A stretch of 64,000 nt of DNA from Posidonia oceanica (taxonomy: Eukaryota; Streptophyta; Magnoliopsida; Alismatales; Posidoniaceae). The stretch's first letter is position 1; the number at the start of each line of letters is the position of its first letter. Below the pieces are notes generated by a model that saw nothing but the letters and a program-made list of their open reading frames with translations, did not search any database and had not been told where the DNA came from. This document shows, piece after piece, positions 44,813-57,166 of the stretch. Both the position numbers and the translations under genes were made by a program. Where the stretch lies: contig JAZBRS010000020.1 of NCBI GenBank assembly GCA_037176725.1, positions 101,698,501 to 101,762,500 of the forward strand, read 5' to 3'.

Positions 44813-45936
44813 TGTTGGATCAAATGACTTTACTAGAGGGGGGTGAACAGAGATTATATGTATAAGAGGTTATGATTTACTAATTTTAAATCTTATCAAA
44901 ATTTGTCTTAATTTGATCTATAAAGGAAAATGCATACACAGAAAGAAGAAGAAAGATAATGAATAATCAACACAACAATTTATAGTGGTTCGGTCAAATC
45001 CCGGCCTAGTCCACTCTCTCAAGATCACCTTGAGGTTTCCTTAATCTTTAAACCAAAAGATTACTTACTTGTTTGTTGAATGTTCCCTTCAACAAAACCT
45101 TGCAATGTCCCGTTGCCCCTTCTCCAATCCGGAGAAGACAATCCTTGCTTGTAGTGTAAGATTACAGAACGCACTCTCTTTTTGCCAAACTCTAAAGCGA
45201 AGGTTTGACATAGTAGCTTGAGGTGGCTTGGAAAGCTCTTGAAGATGGAAATGTAGCTCTTTGCACTTGTATGAAGTCAAGTATGTATGTAGTATCAAGG
45301 TTTGTCCTTAGAGGTCCAATAGGGGTCCTTTTTATAGGCAAAAACCCAACCCAAATGTGTCTCTAACGACTAGAAAATCTTCTCCAACGTTCTAAAATGG
45401 CTAGTTGAACGGAGCGCCGAAATTCAACGAAACATCGTTTGATTGTACAGCTTTTCCAACTCACGACAAAAATAGAGCGCCGTTCTAGACCGGAGTGCCG
45501 TTTTGAGTTTCTCTTCAACGGGGTGCCGTTTTGGCACGGTTCTTCTTTTCTTTGTTCCAGCTCTATTCGGCCCATTACCGTTGAGCTAAATCCCAGAACG
45601 GAACGCCGTTCTAAAACGGTGTGCCGTTTATGGTCTTTGAAGCACAATCTATTCAGATATCTTATATACCTAATTTCTATACAATTGATCTATCTCATAA
45701 GACCTTTTGACAGCTTTACAAACTTTTACAATCAATCGTAAATAAATTTACAACATTTATACTCAGATTGAACTTACACTGCTTTTCTGTTCTTCAGCCT
45801 ATACTTCAGTCTTCTTTGATGCTTTGAGTATCATGGTAAAACATGCTATATCAATCTCAAATAACCAGGTTAAGCATATAATATTATATCACATATATCA
45901 TCAAAACACAATATATATTTGGAGTATTTTCCAACA
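44813..45936 (-). repeat. Copia 5' LTR
   Basis: 1124 bp, a few percent different from the 3' LTR by eye (nine differences in the first ~190 bp, fewer elsewhere). Confidence 0.96.
45327..45336 (-). promoter_or_regulatory. TATA box of copia 5' LTR
   Basis: TATAAAAAGG on the minus strand, about 600 bp into the LTR, with the same word in the 3' LTR. A likely promoter for element RNA. Confidence 0.65.
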
Positions 45937-45941
45937 GTTTC

Positions 45942-46315
45942 TTCTCCAAATTACAGTGGAAGTCAACCTTATGGAGAGGAAGAAGTAAGCTATTCCTAGC
46001 TAGGGAGTGCCACATTTGAACATATGCTCCCAAGGGCAACTTCTCATACGGTACCACCCTTGTCAGTTAATTCACATCAATTGCCTGAGGGAGCAAGTAA
46101 AGCCTGTTAGTTCATGGATCACCATAACCCCTCACCTAGAAGTCCACCAATTCCACTCATGCAAGGACCCCTATTCCTAAATACTCACTAGGGCCCATTA
46201 GCTACACCTACTCTAGGGAATATATACACAGTGCCACCAAGCCCTACAGTAAATTTCTCAATGCAAGGACCATCAACACAATACACCGTGCAATACCCTG
46301 TAGCTCTAGTATATT
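45942..46315 (+). pseudogene. Element D gag, middle piece
   Basis: Continues the frame from 38062 (SPNYSGSQPYGEEE onward). Pro/Ser/Gln-rich with three in-frame stops, ending at the C insertion (46316-46320 is the TSD CCCCG). The same frame resumes at 59804. Confidence 0.65.
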
Positions 46316-46472
46316 CCCCGTGTCGCGATGACCGTCCTCGCAGCGATGCCGGTTGTGACCGACACAGGTGAAAAAGAGAGCGTCAACGGATAATCGGCGG
46401 GTGGATCCGAGGAAGGAATGCTCGACTCGAAAACACCAGGAAAACGCTAAAAAAGCTAAGATAAAGCAAAAA

Positions 46473-46676
46473 GGAGTCGCCACCTAGTCTATTAAATCGG
46501 AAGACGAGGAAAACCTAAGAAAGCATGAAAAACATGCAAATGTTGCTAAATGCGTGACTCATGCCAATGGATAAGGGCATAATGGTCATTGTAGACCAGA
46601 GAAAGGGTAAGAACTCTTGTTACGCATGTGGAAGGTGTTAGGCACGCCCATACGCTCAAAATCAGTCTTTCTAGGC
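46473..46676 (-). other. Conserved U5 module of C 3' LTR
   Basis: On the minus strand: AGAAAGACTGATTTTGAGCG, a GGGCGTGCCTAACACCTTCC-type hairpin word (about 46629-46650), a GTAACAAGAGTTC word, and TGGCGACTCC at 46473-46482. Confidence 0.75.
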
Positions 46677-47167
46677 TTTTTGCTTGCATATGCAGGAATG
46701 TCAGCAGTGATTGCCATTAACTGTATGCCCGTAGGTGAGGAATGCTATGCCATGCTATGAATGCTTTAATATGCTTTAAATGCCTAAATGCCATGAATGC
46801 TTAAAATGTCAAGATGCATGATGGAAAACAAAACATGCGATCTATGTGCTCAGCAGCGCTGCCAGTGTTCTAAACCGGGCATGCCTCGGTTCATAAGAAC
46901 TCCAATCAGTAAGCATGATCGTCCTAATGGATGCAGGCGAGAAACCAAAAGGTCAAAGAAAGCCATGCAATGCGAGTAGCGACATGCGATGAAAGCCAAA
47001 TCCGAGGCGGAAAACCATGGGAAAACAAGTGATGTATGGCGTGAAACCGAGAAACAATGATCAAGCAACATGCATGGATGCTAGGGCGTGCACTGGAAGC
47101 GATCAGATGTGGGAAACGACATACGAATCGAAGAAACAACTTTTAATCAGGATGCAGCTGACTTTAA

Positions 47168-49053
47168 GTGTTGAACACTAGTGTCACCAGCGTCTTACGT
47201 TGGACGCTGGGATCCTCAACGTCCAACACCTAAACTCAGGTTTTGAAGAATGTGCATGCATATTTTGATAAACAATGATTTTAATGCCATGTGGAAACTG
47301 TGGACAGGTAAATCAGGCCAGACAATCAATGCAGTGGCAAACAAATCTCATGAACATGATGCAGGCATCAAATCTAGATGCAGTTAATTTATGGTGTTAG
47401 ATGTTGTAATCCCTACGTCTTACATAAGACGTAGGAACCACAATGTCTAACGTAGAGAATACAGATTTCATAAAATCTGGCATGCATTTTGGAATCATGA
47501 ATCATGAGGATTTGAAAGCCATTGAAAACGGATCAAAAACTGGGCATGCATTCAGAAATCAAGCAAACATTCCAAGGAAAAATGATTTCAGGTGTCATAA
47601 TGCAAAAACAATGATCTAGGGTGTAAGACGCTGAGGATCTTGCATCTTACATAAGATGCATAGATCCCTGTGTCTTACGCCCAGGAAGGTTGTTTTGAAA
47701 GATGAGATGAATCCCAAGCGAAATAAACACAAGATCTAATTAGATATGCATGAATCTATGATAAATGTACATACTATGCTTCAGATCTCATAAAACATTA
47801 AATCCCATTTGCAAAAAGAGATAACAGACATTAAAAATGCAAACAAGGGTGTAAGACGCTGCGAAATGATGCGTCTTACGTAAGATGCACCAGTTCCAGC
47901 ATCTTACAGGTCGGGGAACTTCCATGCATGATCCAGCATCCATATTGGTTCAAAATGGAAAATTAACTATCTAGTAAGCAAGAGCATGCAAAAATGAACA
48001 CTAACATGTAGTCGGTGCATGAAATGGGTGTGTGGAATGTTCCACCCACCTCCCCCCTTTTGCCACCAGAGTTCATTGGATTTCCGGCCATCGGAGAGGC
48101 CGGAGTCCCACAAAGCTCGGCTGTGAAGCTTCACAAGGGTGAGGGAGGAGTGAGGGACACAATGCAGAGGAGAGGAAACGGTCACTGCCGCTTCCCACCT
48201 TTGCTCGACGTTCGCCGGTGGCCGCATGCATCACCGGCCATTGAGATGGCCGGGAGCTCAAAGAACGGCTTAGGCATATCAGGCAGAGTGGGAGGAGGGC
48301 CGGGAAGGTTCCCGTGACCTCAGGCATGCCACGGCGGCTGAGACAAGGGCTGCCACGCACTCACAGGCCGACGGTCTCGTGCAGGCGGCGAACACATCAC
48401 CAGACTCCGGGATGCGACTAAAAACTAAGTGAGTGCATGCAACTTACATGTAGAACATGGCATACTCAACCACCACAAACATTCCTATGCTATGGGTGAA
48501 GAGAATTCAACTGTGTGCGGATCGGGGTCGTGTTCTGTTGCCGACCGGCGTTGGTGGACGAAGAGCTCAGACGACGAGTGGGCAGCGAGCTTGGACAGTG
48601 GCCTAGGTGCTGGGGGATGCTCGGGGAACTCTCTCACGCACGAGGGGAGGCTCTGGTTCGCTCGAAGTGGTTGGGAATGCTCTGGCCCTCTCGGATTCAG
48701 TTGGCGCCATGGTGGAAGGCTGGGTTCCTCCTCCTTTTTGTTTGGTCAAGCTTGCATAGGAAGGAGTCAATGGCAAGACATGGTGGGTTGGTCATGGCAG
48801 GAGGTGGCGTGCATGGGAGATGGCACAGGGTGGCAGGGCATGGTCTGGCGAGGTCGTGGGGGGTGTCAGAGGCATGGGTGTGAGGTCGTGGGCCAGCATG
48901 GGAGCTCAGGACAAAGCTCTGTTAGTCCCGGTGCATAGGACGCTTAACTGAGCTGCGTCCTACGTAAGACACTGGCTGACATAGCGTCCAACGTAGGACG
49001 CTGTCATTCATAGCGTCTTACATAAGACACTGGCTCAGGTTGCGTCCAACATC
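47168..49053 (-). repeat. Palindromic cassettes in C 3' LTR
   Basis: At 47168-47230, 47395-47455, 47619-47682, 47847-47909 (centre GCGTCTTACGTAAGATGC, 47871-47888) and a run at 48930-49053. Spacing of the first four is about 225 bp, as in B. Confidence 0.88.
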
Positions 49054-49129
49054 CCAGGGAGGATTTTGGGGTGTTTTTATGGGATCTTTCACGGTTGGCT
49101 TAGGTTAAGGCTTAGGCAAGGTTTAGGCT

Positions 49130-49255
49130 TCGAATTGGGTAGCCTTATGTGGGGTTTAGGTGGGGTTTAGGTCTGGGTTAGGGTTTGGGTTTATGTGGGG
49201 GTTTAGGTGGGGTTTAGGTCTGGGTTAGGGTTTGGGTTTAGGTGGGGGTTCAGGT
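49130..49255 (-). repeat. Telomere-like tandem tract in C 3' LTR
   Basis: GGGGTTTAGGT, GGGTTAGGGTTTGGG words in two direct copies of about 50 bp. The homologous tract in the other LTR is 59590-59725. Confidence 0.75.
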
Positions 49256-49328
49256 CCGCCATGCCACGATCCGAGCAAGCTTCCAGAGAAATCCACTAAT
49301 GACCAGTTGTCAAAATGGGGTGTCTACC

Positions 49329-49340
49329 GATGCCCCTTCC
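49329..49340 (-). other. Polypurine tract of C
   Basis: GGAAGGGGCATC on the minus strand next to the 3' LTR, nearly the same as in B. A CCTTGAGC / GCTCAGG stem encloses the sequence just upstream. Confidence 0.8.
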
Positions 49341-49660
49341 TGAGCATGGTCGAGGGAACCGAGGCCGCTGCTCAAGGTTGACAAGACACCCCGCCTGAGC
49401 TAGCAGGAGCACAGATGCCATTGGTGTGAGTCACTTATCCAACGGATACACCGAAATTCATGACTCGCTGTCACGATGTAAATGATGATGCAGACGCTGG
49501 TGTGCGATGCTAATACTGATGCGATGCTTATGCTAATGCTCATTATGCTGTACTCCGTTGGGGGGGGGACGCAGGCGATGCATGCGTGTGCGAGGATTTT
49601 ACGGATGAGGCAAAGTTGTGGGTCGCTGGGCAGTGCGGGGAAAGTTAGATGATGATGCAG

Positions 49661-49723
49661 GTCACCAATCCACCCAGCTCTAGGTGACGGTGTTGCCATT
49701 CGCTGAGCTCTTCTCTAAGCGAA
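49661..49723 (-). other. Two hairpins in C related to the B hairpin array
   Basis: Outer stems GTCACC/GGTGAC (49661-49666 / 49683-49688) and TTCGCT/AGCGAA (49699-49704 / 49718-49723). On the minus strand the second reads CGCTTAGAG...AGAGCTCAGCG, matching the fourth B unit in the loop side but with a different, still paired, stem. Confidence 0.7.
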
Positions 49724-49771
49724 GGCGATGTAGATGTTGTGTATGCGATGTTGGGGTTGTGCATGCGATGT

Positions 49772-50452
49772 CGAGCATGCAATGCCAAGGAAGCGATCCT
49801 GGCCGTGCACTACCATTGGTGTCATCTTAAGCCACCACGCTGCAGAGAGATGCGGGTGCTGAAGATACCACCTTGAGCAATACACGGAACCAGGGGTCCG
49901 ATTCCTAGGTACGCAATGCCGGGGAATGCGGAATGCAGGAGTTGGTGTGATGACTATACGGAGTTTAACAGCAAAATGAGAATGCAGTGTAATGCAATAT
50001 AATGCGATGCAATGTGATGCAAATGCAGTGTAGTGCAGTGTATATATTATGCGTTGTAATATGGAGCATGCGATGCCAAGAAAGCGATCCTGGCCATGCA
50101 CTACCGCAGGTGTCATCCTAAGCCGATAGATTGCAGGGAGCTGCGAGTATTGAGGACGCTACCTTGAGCAACACGCAGGACCAAGGGTTCGATTTCTTAG
50201 TACGCAATGCCAGGGTGAGGCGAAAATGTGATGCGAATGTGCGATCCAATGTGATGTGATGTTATGCAGTATAATGCAGCATGATGCGATGTCAGACACG
50301 CGATATTGAGAAGACGATCCTGGCCGCACACTATTGCAGGTGTCATCCTAAGTAGGCAAACTACGTAGAGTTGCGGGTGGTGAGGACGCTACCTTAAGCA
50401 ATGCACGAACCAGGGGTTCGAATTCTAAGCGTGCAATGCCAGGGTGATGCTA
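49772..50452 (-). repeat. Three copies of a ~150-bp unit in C (265-bp repeat of B)
   Basis: Units at 49772-49923, 50062-50214 and 50294-50452, each with GCGATCCTGGCC or a close variant, GGTGTCAT and CCAGGGGTTCG-like words, separated by ATGCAATGC-rich spacers. Confidence 0.85.
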
Positions 50453-50589
50453 AAATGCGATGCTAGTACTGACTCTACTGGGGGACACATGCAAAGTACG
50501 TGATGGCATGTAATGAGATGCAAAGACATGCGACATAATGCTATGCAATGCAATGAGATGCTATATGACAAAATGCAATGATGAGAGGT

Positions 50590-51090
50590 GTGATAAGTTG
50601 ACGGACTCATCACCAGATAGTTGAGGTTATCAGCCCGAGGAGTTAACGGACCCATCACCAGATAGTTAGAGGTATCAGCCCTATGAGGAGTTAACAAACT
50701 CATCACCGAATAGTTAGGGGTATCAACCTGAGAGGAGTTAACGGACTCATCACCGGATAGTTAGGGGTATCAGCCTGACAGGAGTTAACGGACTCATCAC
50801 CGAATAGTTAGGGGTATCAGCCTTATAAGGAGTTAACGGACTCATCGCCGGATAGTTGGGGATTATCAGCCCTATGAGGAGTTGACGGACTCATCATCGG
50901 ATAGTTCGGGACTATCGGCCCTATGAGGAGTTGACGGACTCATCACCGGATAGTTGGGGATTATTAGCCCTATGAGGAGTTGACGGACTCATCACCAGAT
51001 AGTTGGGGATTATCAGCTCGAGAGGAGTTAACGGACTCGAGAGGAGTTAACGGACTCATCACTGAATAGTTAGGGTTATCAACCCAATGA
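50590..51090 (-). repeat. Array of ~11 short tandem units in C
   Basis: Units of 44-49 bp with GAGTTAACGGACTCATCACC and ATAGTTAGGGGTATCAGCC, quite uniform in the middle. Longer diverged units follow at about 51100-51385. B has about four short units, so the array expanded in C or shrank in B. Confidence 0.9.
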
Positions 51091-51385
51091 AATGGCGGAA
51101 TGTGACGGGAATGCTGAACCTGAAGGTGCGGCAGAGGTCCGTAGACTGTCCCGTGACAGTTAGGGGTGTCAGCTCGTGGAGGATGAGACGATTCCAAAGG
51201 GCAACATAGATGCCCCAGGTATCGAGGGTGATGACAGGCCAGCGAGTCTATCAGGCAAGAGGGGTGATGACAAGTCGGATGACTTATAACCACAGATGCA
51301 AAATGCAACAGGAATACCACACCCGAAGGTGCGGCAGAGGTCCGTAGACGCTCCCGTGACAGTTAGGGGTGTTAGTTTGATGCTG

Positions 51386-53480
51386 GCGGGAATGTGATAC
51401 CACAAGGCAGCAGAAAAGATGCCCCTGGTATCGGGCAGAAGATACGAAGGGACAGCCAAAGCACCCTTGGCATCGAGATGCAGAGTGGAGACAAAACTAA
51501 CGTGCTTGCCAACCGAGTAGTTAGGGATACCAGCCCGGATATTGACATTTTAACAGGCGTCAACCGGGCAGTTAGGGCTGCTAGCTCGATGCAGGGATGA
51601 TGAATGTAAGGGTTCACTGTGCGGGGTGTGCAATGCCGATGGGGAATGCAATGGATTGATGCAAGAGAGAACGTGGGGGCCCATCGTGGTGGGCGGCCCA
51701 AAAAACTGGTGACATGCAAGGGGAGAGAAAACGAGGATAAAGCGAGGACCCAACGTGATGGGTGTGCAATGGTCTCAGAGCAGGCATGCAATGTAAGGCC
51801 ACAGAGTGGCAAACAATGAACATGCCGGTCATCACAGACCACCTAGCGCGGTGGGTGGCCAAAACTTGTTAAAAGCGCGGAGCCTTTGAGCGAGGGTCAT
51901 GCAAAAAGTGCTCGTCCTTGACTCCGATTTTCGAAAACAGGGAGAAGGGGAAGGATAGATTGTTATGTTTATTGTATTTTTATGGCTTCAAATTCAAAGC
52001 AGTTGTTCGGTGAGAGGATGCTTCTGCACTTCCTGATTCAGGAGATCTCGATCCTCGAGCAATGCCATGTCGAGTTGTGGTTGGTGGCTCTCATTCTCAC
52101 TCTTAGTTCGGGATGAGTTCTTAGCTTTGCGGGGTATAGCCTTTGGCTGCATGTGGGTGGCAAAAGCATCGGATGTAGCTTCATAGCCTTCGTCTTAAAT
52201 CCTCGGGGACCAACTACCGCTTTTGACGCTCTCAGATAGATATTTCTTTTCCCCTCTTGAGTGACTGGAGTTGCATCTAGCCTGCCAGGGAGATAGCATT
52301 GTTGCTCGCATTCGGGATTGGAGCTTGCTGCTGTACTCGGAGGGTGGGGACAGGTCCTCTTGATGATGTTTCTCGTGTGGTTGGCAATGTGGTGTTTGGA
52401 GTTGGAGGTTGAGGCAGTTTCGATGCTTGTCTGAGTCACTCCTCTCATGGACGCCTTCTTTCTTCAGCTTCTTTCTTCATTTTTCTTTAATGTCCAGTAT
52501 GCATATCATGCCATTTTTCTTTTCGCTCACATGATCTCAATTCTTTTGGATATGCATTTCTTCACCCTCTTGGGGTAGCGGTCCTTGATAAGGAGTTAAG
52601 AGTTCGGCTGGTCAGTGTACACCTTCAGTCTCTATTGTGTGTACAGGCAGCCTCTGGCTATGCTCTGCTCTGCCTTGGTCCTCTCCTTGTCTGGTGGACT
52701 CTCTTGATTGGATTGACCTCGCTCTTGGAGTTTCGCGCTCAGCGAGATTCTTTATCTGCTCTAGGTCTCACACTGTGGCCACATGCAATGAGATGGCGCT
52801 GCTCGGGTGAGTACTGCCTGCAACAGTTGATGCTTGACATCCTCTCAGCGTTGCTTGTTTGTTTAAAGTCGGGTTTTGGGATTATACAAATTTTTATGTG
52901 TTTTTTGCATTTTACACATGTTTTTGGGTTTTTGTGGTTTTGTGATTTTTATGGTTTTGCTTTAGGAAATCATAAAATAAAAAATTGGTGAAAAGGGAAA
53001 AGCATGTTTTTGGTTGTTTTTGCATATTTGATTTTTTGTATTTTGTATTTTTGTGTGTTTTCCAGGATGCAGGAAAATGGAATGCACATGCAGGAAATGA
53101 GAATGCATGTTTTGTAGTTTTTGATGGATTTTATAATTTTTATGGTTTTCTGATAAAGCGAGAAAATGCAAAACAAACGAAAAGAAAAGAAAACAAGGCA
53201 GGAGACAAAAGGATAGAGTAAGAGGGACTTACTTGTTAGCAACCTCAGGATGGAGGTGCTAGGTCTGATCCTACGTTGCTGGTGCTGTCAGCGGGATCTG
53301 ATGGGATGACCGTCGACGCTGTAGGGTCCGTTGATGGCAGTGCCGAGAGCACTAGGGCTACTGGAGTTGTTGATGGCAGTGCTGGGAGCACTAGAGCTGC
53401 CAGGGTTGAAGGAGACATGGACCTAGATGGTGTTGTGATCGGGTTTGTTGGTGATACTACCGCTGCGTCTCTGAGTGTCC
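51386..53480 (-). other. Non-coding 3' internal part of C
   Basis: Homologous in order to 26531-28340 of B. 52880-53170 is T-rich on this strand with GGTTTTTGTGGTTTTG-like words. No pol motif in any frame. Confidence 0.6.
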
Positions 53481-53481
53481 T

Positions 53482-55895
53482 TCAGGCAAGTTGGGAAGGG
53501 CGAGAAGAGAAGATTGTGCCGATGGGATCAGAAGGATCCACTAGGGCGGAGCCAGACTCAGAAAGGACTGGGGTGAGGGAGAAGACCCCCAAGGTTCCAG
53601 TATCTTCAGAGCTTGCAGGCTCGGAAGAGGAAGGGTCAGCTACACTTGGGTGTGCCAGTGCTGGTGCAGGTGTGTGTGTAGGTGTCGGTGTGGGTGCTGC
53701 CTCCTGTGCAATGACACTGATGATCTTTTGGTCAATCAGGCACTGAACGGCATCCCGTAGGGTGAGGCAGTTATCCGTCGAGTGCCTCGTGGCCCGATGG
53801 AAACTACAGAACTGATTCATGTTATGCCACCGCGGAGGGGGATTCGGTGATGGATGAACAGCCAGGAGTCGTAGGAGTGACTCAAGCTAGGGAAAGATGA
53901 CACACAAAGGCTTGGCCAAGTGTAATCGCATTCGGCACGACGTGGTTGTCTATGCCTCGGTTGGAGTCCTTGCCGAGCTGGTGCGATGTGATGCACTGGC
54001 TCGATGGTGGTAGTGTGTGCAGTGTGTGCAAGACTATGTGCGTAATCTAGCGGAGTAGAGTTTGGCTGACTTGCTGCATTGGCAGGCTCTACTGGAGATT
54101 CGACACACGCAATGGCGTGCTACTCGGAGTAGCCGGGAGCGGAGTCATTGTTGTTGTTGCTGCTGTGATGATTGCTGCTGCTAGAGTTGTTGGCCAGCCT
54201 AGCCAATGCAGAAAGTGCGGGGAAATTCCCACTTCGTAGTGAGCTTTCCACGCAGGCACCAGCTCTAATCAGCGATGCATAACTAGTCGCTGGCTGCGCC
54301 CCCTTGATGATCATCTCGATAGTTTCCTCATTGGAGGGTCTATCTCTGACTTGGGCGGCTAAGGAATGCCAGCGACCGACATACTCTCCGAATGGCTCGT
54401 GGGGCCTCTACCGGATGGCGACAAGATCCTCTCGCTTGGGAATCAAGTCGAGGTTGAAGGAGTACTGCTCGACGAACGCCTGGGAAAGATCCTTCCAAGT
54501 CTGGATCACGACCATGTCAAGGGAAGTAAACCACTTGAGCGCAGGGCCCGTCAGACTCTTCTAGAACAGACGGATCAGGAGCCTTTCGTCAGCGTGGAGC
54601 TGAGCAAGGTCTTCACAGTAGACCCTCAGATGTGAGATGGGGCAACGTCTACCGTTGTACTTTTCGAATTCCAGGATGCAGAAGTTCGAAGGGAGTGTGG
54701 CCTCTGGGAAGTAGTAGAGGTCCCAGAATTGGTAGGACTGGCGGTCCGTGCCTTGCACTTGACGAAGTGCTCTTTCTAGATTGCCCATCCTGGCAAGGAG
54801 GGTGTCTGAAGTCCCTACTGTTGAGACTGGTGCAGCTGAAGCAGGGAAAGCGTATGCTGTATGGGTCATGTGAAAGCACTCCTTCGGATTTACCATCACG
54901 CCACCTGGTGTCGAGGTGTGAGGGCCAGCATACCCATGCAATGGTGAATAGTATTGTGGAATGCATGCTGGGATCTGAGCCTGATGCAAAGGGGATGAAT
55001 AGATAGTATGTTGTGTAGTGTAAGGTGTAGTGCGCGGGAGCAGCAGCTGTTGCACCGGCACGGCCCCTGGCAACGGGCTCTAAGGGTGTTGTGCTCTTGC
55101 CAATCCAAGAGACTGGCCACCAAGTGATGGAGTAGCATGCAGTAGATAGTGATGCGCAGATGCAAAAGGTAGAAACGGTGCCCGTATCGCCGAAGCTGTG
55201 AAGAGCTGGGACGAAAGTGTAGTGTGGTGAGCCTACAAAGCTTTGGTGGGCTACACCGGAACCTCAGGGGTCGGAAGGAAAGAAGTGACCGTAGTCGAGT
55301 CGAGAGCAAAAGCCATACCTCGTAGCCTCTAGGCTAGAGCCATCAAATGCTATGCTTGCGAAGCAGGGGATTCATCAACCGACAGGCCAAGACACAAAGG
55401 GGTGTCCGCTAAAGGGGGCACGGAAGCAGAGGAGCCAAAAGGGAGAGACCCTATGGAGGAGGCAGCTGCAGAAGGCTGAATTCCCGAGATGGGAAGGTCC
55501 TGGGAAGGAACAAAAGGTGACGCTCCTAAAGTCTGAGTGGTGGTCACTGTGGTTGCTTCGATGACAAGCTCCAGATTGACTTGGGTCTGCCCTTGTTCCA
55601 GATAGAGGGGCTGGAAAGTCTCCTGCACCAGAAGTGGTGAAGAGACAACGGATGTCAAAGAGGGGGAAGGAGGGGCCGAAAGTGGGATCCCCTCTGATGC
55701 CAAAGAGGAAAGAGGCTCACTGATCTGTTGGGCCTTGGCTGATCGTGAGCGGGTGCGAATGGGTCTGCGGTTGGAAGTACAAGCGCGAGACCTAAGATGA
55801 GCTATTGTTGGAGGCGACGGATAGCTCGACGACAAGGAGAGATGCTTGAGGTCATGGCCGAGGATCTCACACCTATCTACGAATAGGCAAAACAA
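53482..55895 (-). pseudogene. Broken gag of element C
   Basis: One largely continuous frame interrupted by stops. It has a Ser/Pro-rich N-terminal part (from 55895), core gag homology at about 54400-54700 (VYCEDLAQLHADERLLIRLF, then GPALKW and VEQYSFNLDLIP after a stop), and a C-terminal CX2HX4HX4C knuckle at 53767-53808 (CSFHRATRHSTDNC) with a Pro/Thr-rich tail. TAG at 55329-55331 and 54408-54410 are at the same codons as two stops in B. Others are private, e.g. TAG just before KSLTGPALKW where B has CAG. The frame is better kept than in B. Confidence 0.87.
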
Positions 55896-56792
55896 GGCAC
55901 CAGAAAATGGACGCGATGCATGTTATTAGGGTGGCATGAATGGCACACATGTGGATGAATGTCCTAGTATGCGCTCTCTCACCATGCATGTCCTGAGTAG
56001 GCTGTCTACTCGGACTTGCTCATGGGTATGGGTTTATTGACTCAGGTCAGAAAGAAGGTCCCCATCTAAATCCTGGCCAAAGCTCAGGTAGTAACAGGTG
56101 GTGCATTAGGAGCCTCGACCCTACCAAAGCATGGATTGTACCCTCGACTAACACCAACGTGACCCTAGACAAGGGGGGACAGATCGACCTACTTGCCCCA
56201 CACCAAAGCAATGGAACAAGAGACCGGGACTGCCCTTCTCAAACTAAGTGGGTGGACTAAGGGATGATAAGATGCATGCTTTCTAAGATGAACAATCATG
56301 CAAAGTTGCTTTAATGTTTTTTACTTGCATTTTATTTAGCCAAAGGGGAAAAATTGCAAGTTTGGCTCTAGTTATGCTTACGTGTTATTGTTTGGCTTTA
56401 TTTGTAGCTTTTAAATGAAGCCAATGGGGAAGCAAGCATGTCTCTAATATCCTAGGCATGGCATATGCAAAAGGGGAAAGAAACATGGAGTCATGGCATG
56501 CAAGCAATCATACAACAAGGCAAAAGGTATGTGCATGACATGTGCAAGTGTTGTGTGCATGATGGTGAAAGGAAGCATTCATCACATCAAAAGGCATGTA
56601 CAGCATGGCATGTGCATGTGGTGGCATAGCATAAGTGTAAAAGCAAGCATTCACCACTGAAAAGGCATGTATTATTATGTCAAGCAAGTATTTAGGCATG
56701 GATAAGCATAAAGGCAAGCAGGTAAGGCAAGCACAAGCACAAGCGAAAAGCCATGCGAGCGAAAAGTGAAAACAAAAGACAGAGTCTTGCAT
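55896..56792 (-). other. Untranslated leader of C
   Basis: Matches the B leader in outline. GCATGTGCATG-like words are frequent. No gene seen. Confidence 0.55.
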
Positions 56793-56809
56793 CTTCAGCG
56801 GAGTCACCA
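56793..56809 (-). other. Primer-binding site of C
   Basis: TGGTGACTCCGCTGAAG on the minus strand, 1 nt from the 5' LTR; same type as TGGCGACTCTG in B with a C-to-T change at the fourth base. Confidence 0.65.
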
Positions 56810-56961
56810 CTGTCGCGATGACCGTCCCCGCCGTGATGCCGATTGTGACCGACACGGGTGAAAAAGAGAGGGTCAACGGATAATTGGCAGGTGGATCCGA
56901 GGAAGGAATGCTCGACTCGAAAACACTGGGAAAACGTCAAAAAAGCTAGGATAAAGCAAAA

Positions 56962-57166
56962 GGAGTCGCCACCTAGTCTATTAAATCGGAAGACGAGGAA
57001 AACCGAAGAAAGCATGAAAAACATGCAAATGCTGCTAAATGCGTGACTCGTGCAAATGGATAAGGGCATAATGGTCATTGCGGGCTAGAGAAAGGGTAAG
57101 GACTCCTGTTACACATGTGGAAGGTGTTAGGCACCCCCATACGCCCAGAATCGGTCTTTCTAGGCT
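56962..57166 (-). other. Conserved U5 module of C 5' LTR
   Basis: Hairpin region 57115-57142, reading GTATGGGGGTGCCTAACACC on the minus strand, with GTAACAGGAGTCCTTACCC and TGGCGACTCC (56962-56971) downstream. Confidence 0.78.

Larger units (their letters stand above)
38063..45936 (-). mobile_element. Ty1/copia retrotransposon, near-complete but broken (SIRE/Maximus-like)
   Basis: 7874 bp with two LTRs of 1125 and 1124 bp, TG...CA ends and TSD GTTTC (38058-38062 and 45937-45941). Order on the minus strand: 5' LTR, tRNA-Met primer site, gag with CCHC knuckle, coiled-coil extension, protease, integrase, RT, RNase H, non-coding 3' part with several polypurine tracts, 3' LTR. Integrase before RT defines Ty1/copia. 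The long gag extension and the multiple polypurine tracts suggest the Sirevirus (SIRE/Maximus) lineage. No env-like frame is seen between RNase H and the LTR. The LTRs differ by a few percent by eye, so it is younger than D but not recent. Several stops, frameshifts and an integrase active-site change make it dead. Confidence 0.97.
46321..49328 (-). repeat. C 3' LTR
   Basis: 3008 bp, closely matching 56811-59798. The inner end reads TGTCTACC where the other copy has TGTCTACA. Open frames repeated in both LTRs reflect LTR identity. Confidence 0.94.

Noticed and set aside
49890..50420. GGGTTCGAATTC-like words resembling a tRNA B box
   Set aside because: No cloverleaf, no proper A box at the right distance and no acceptor stem; they are part of a larger direct repeat.
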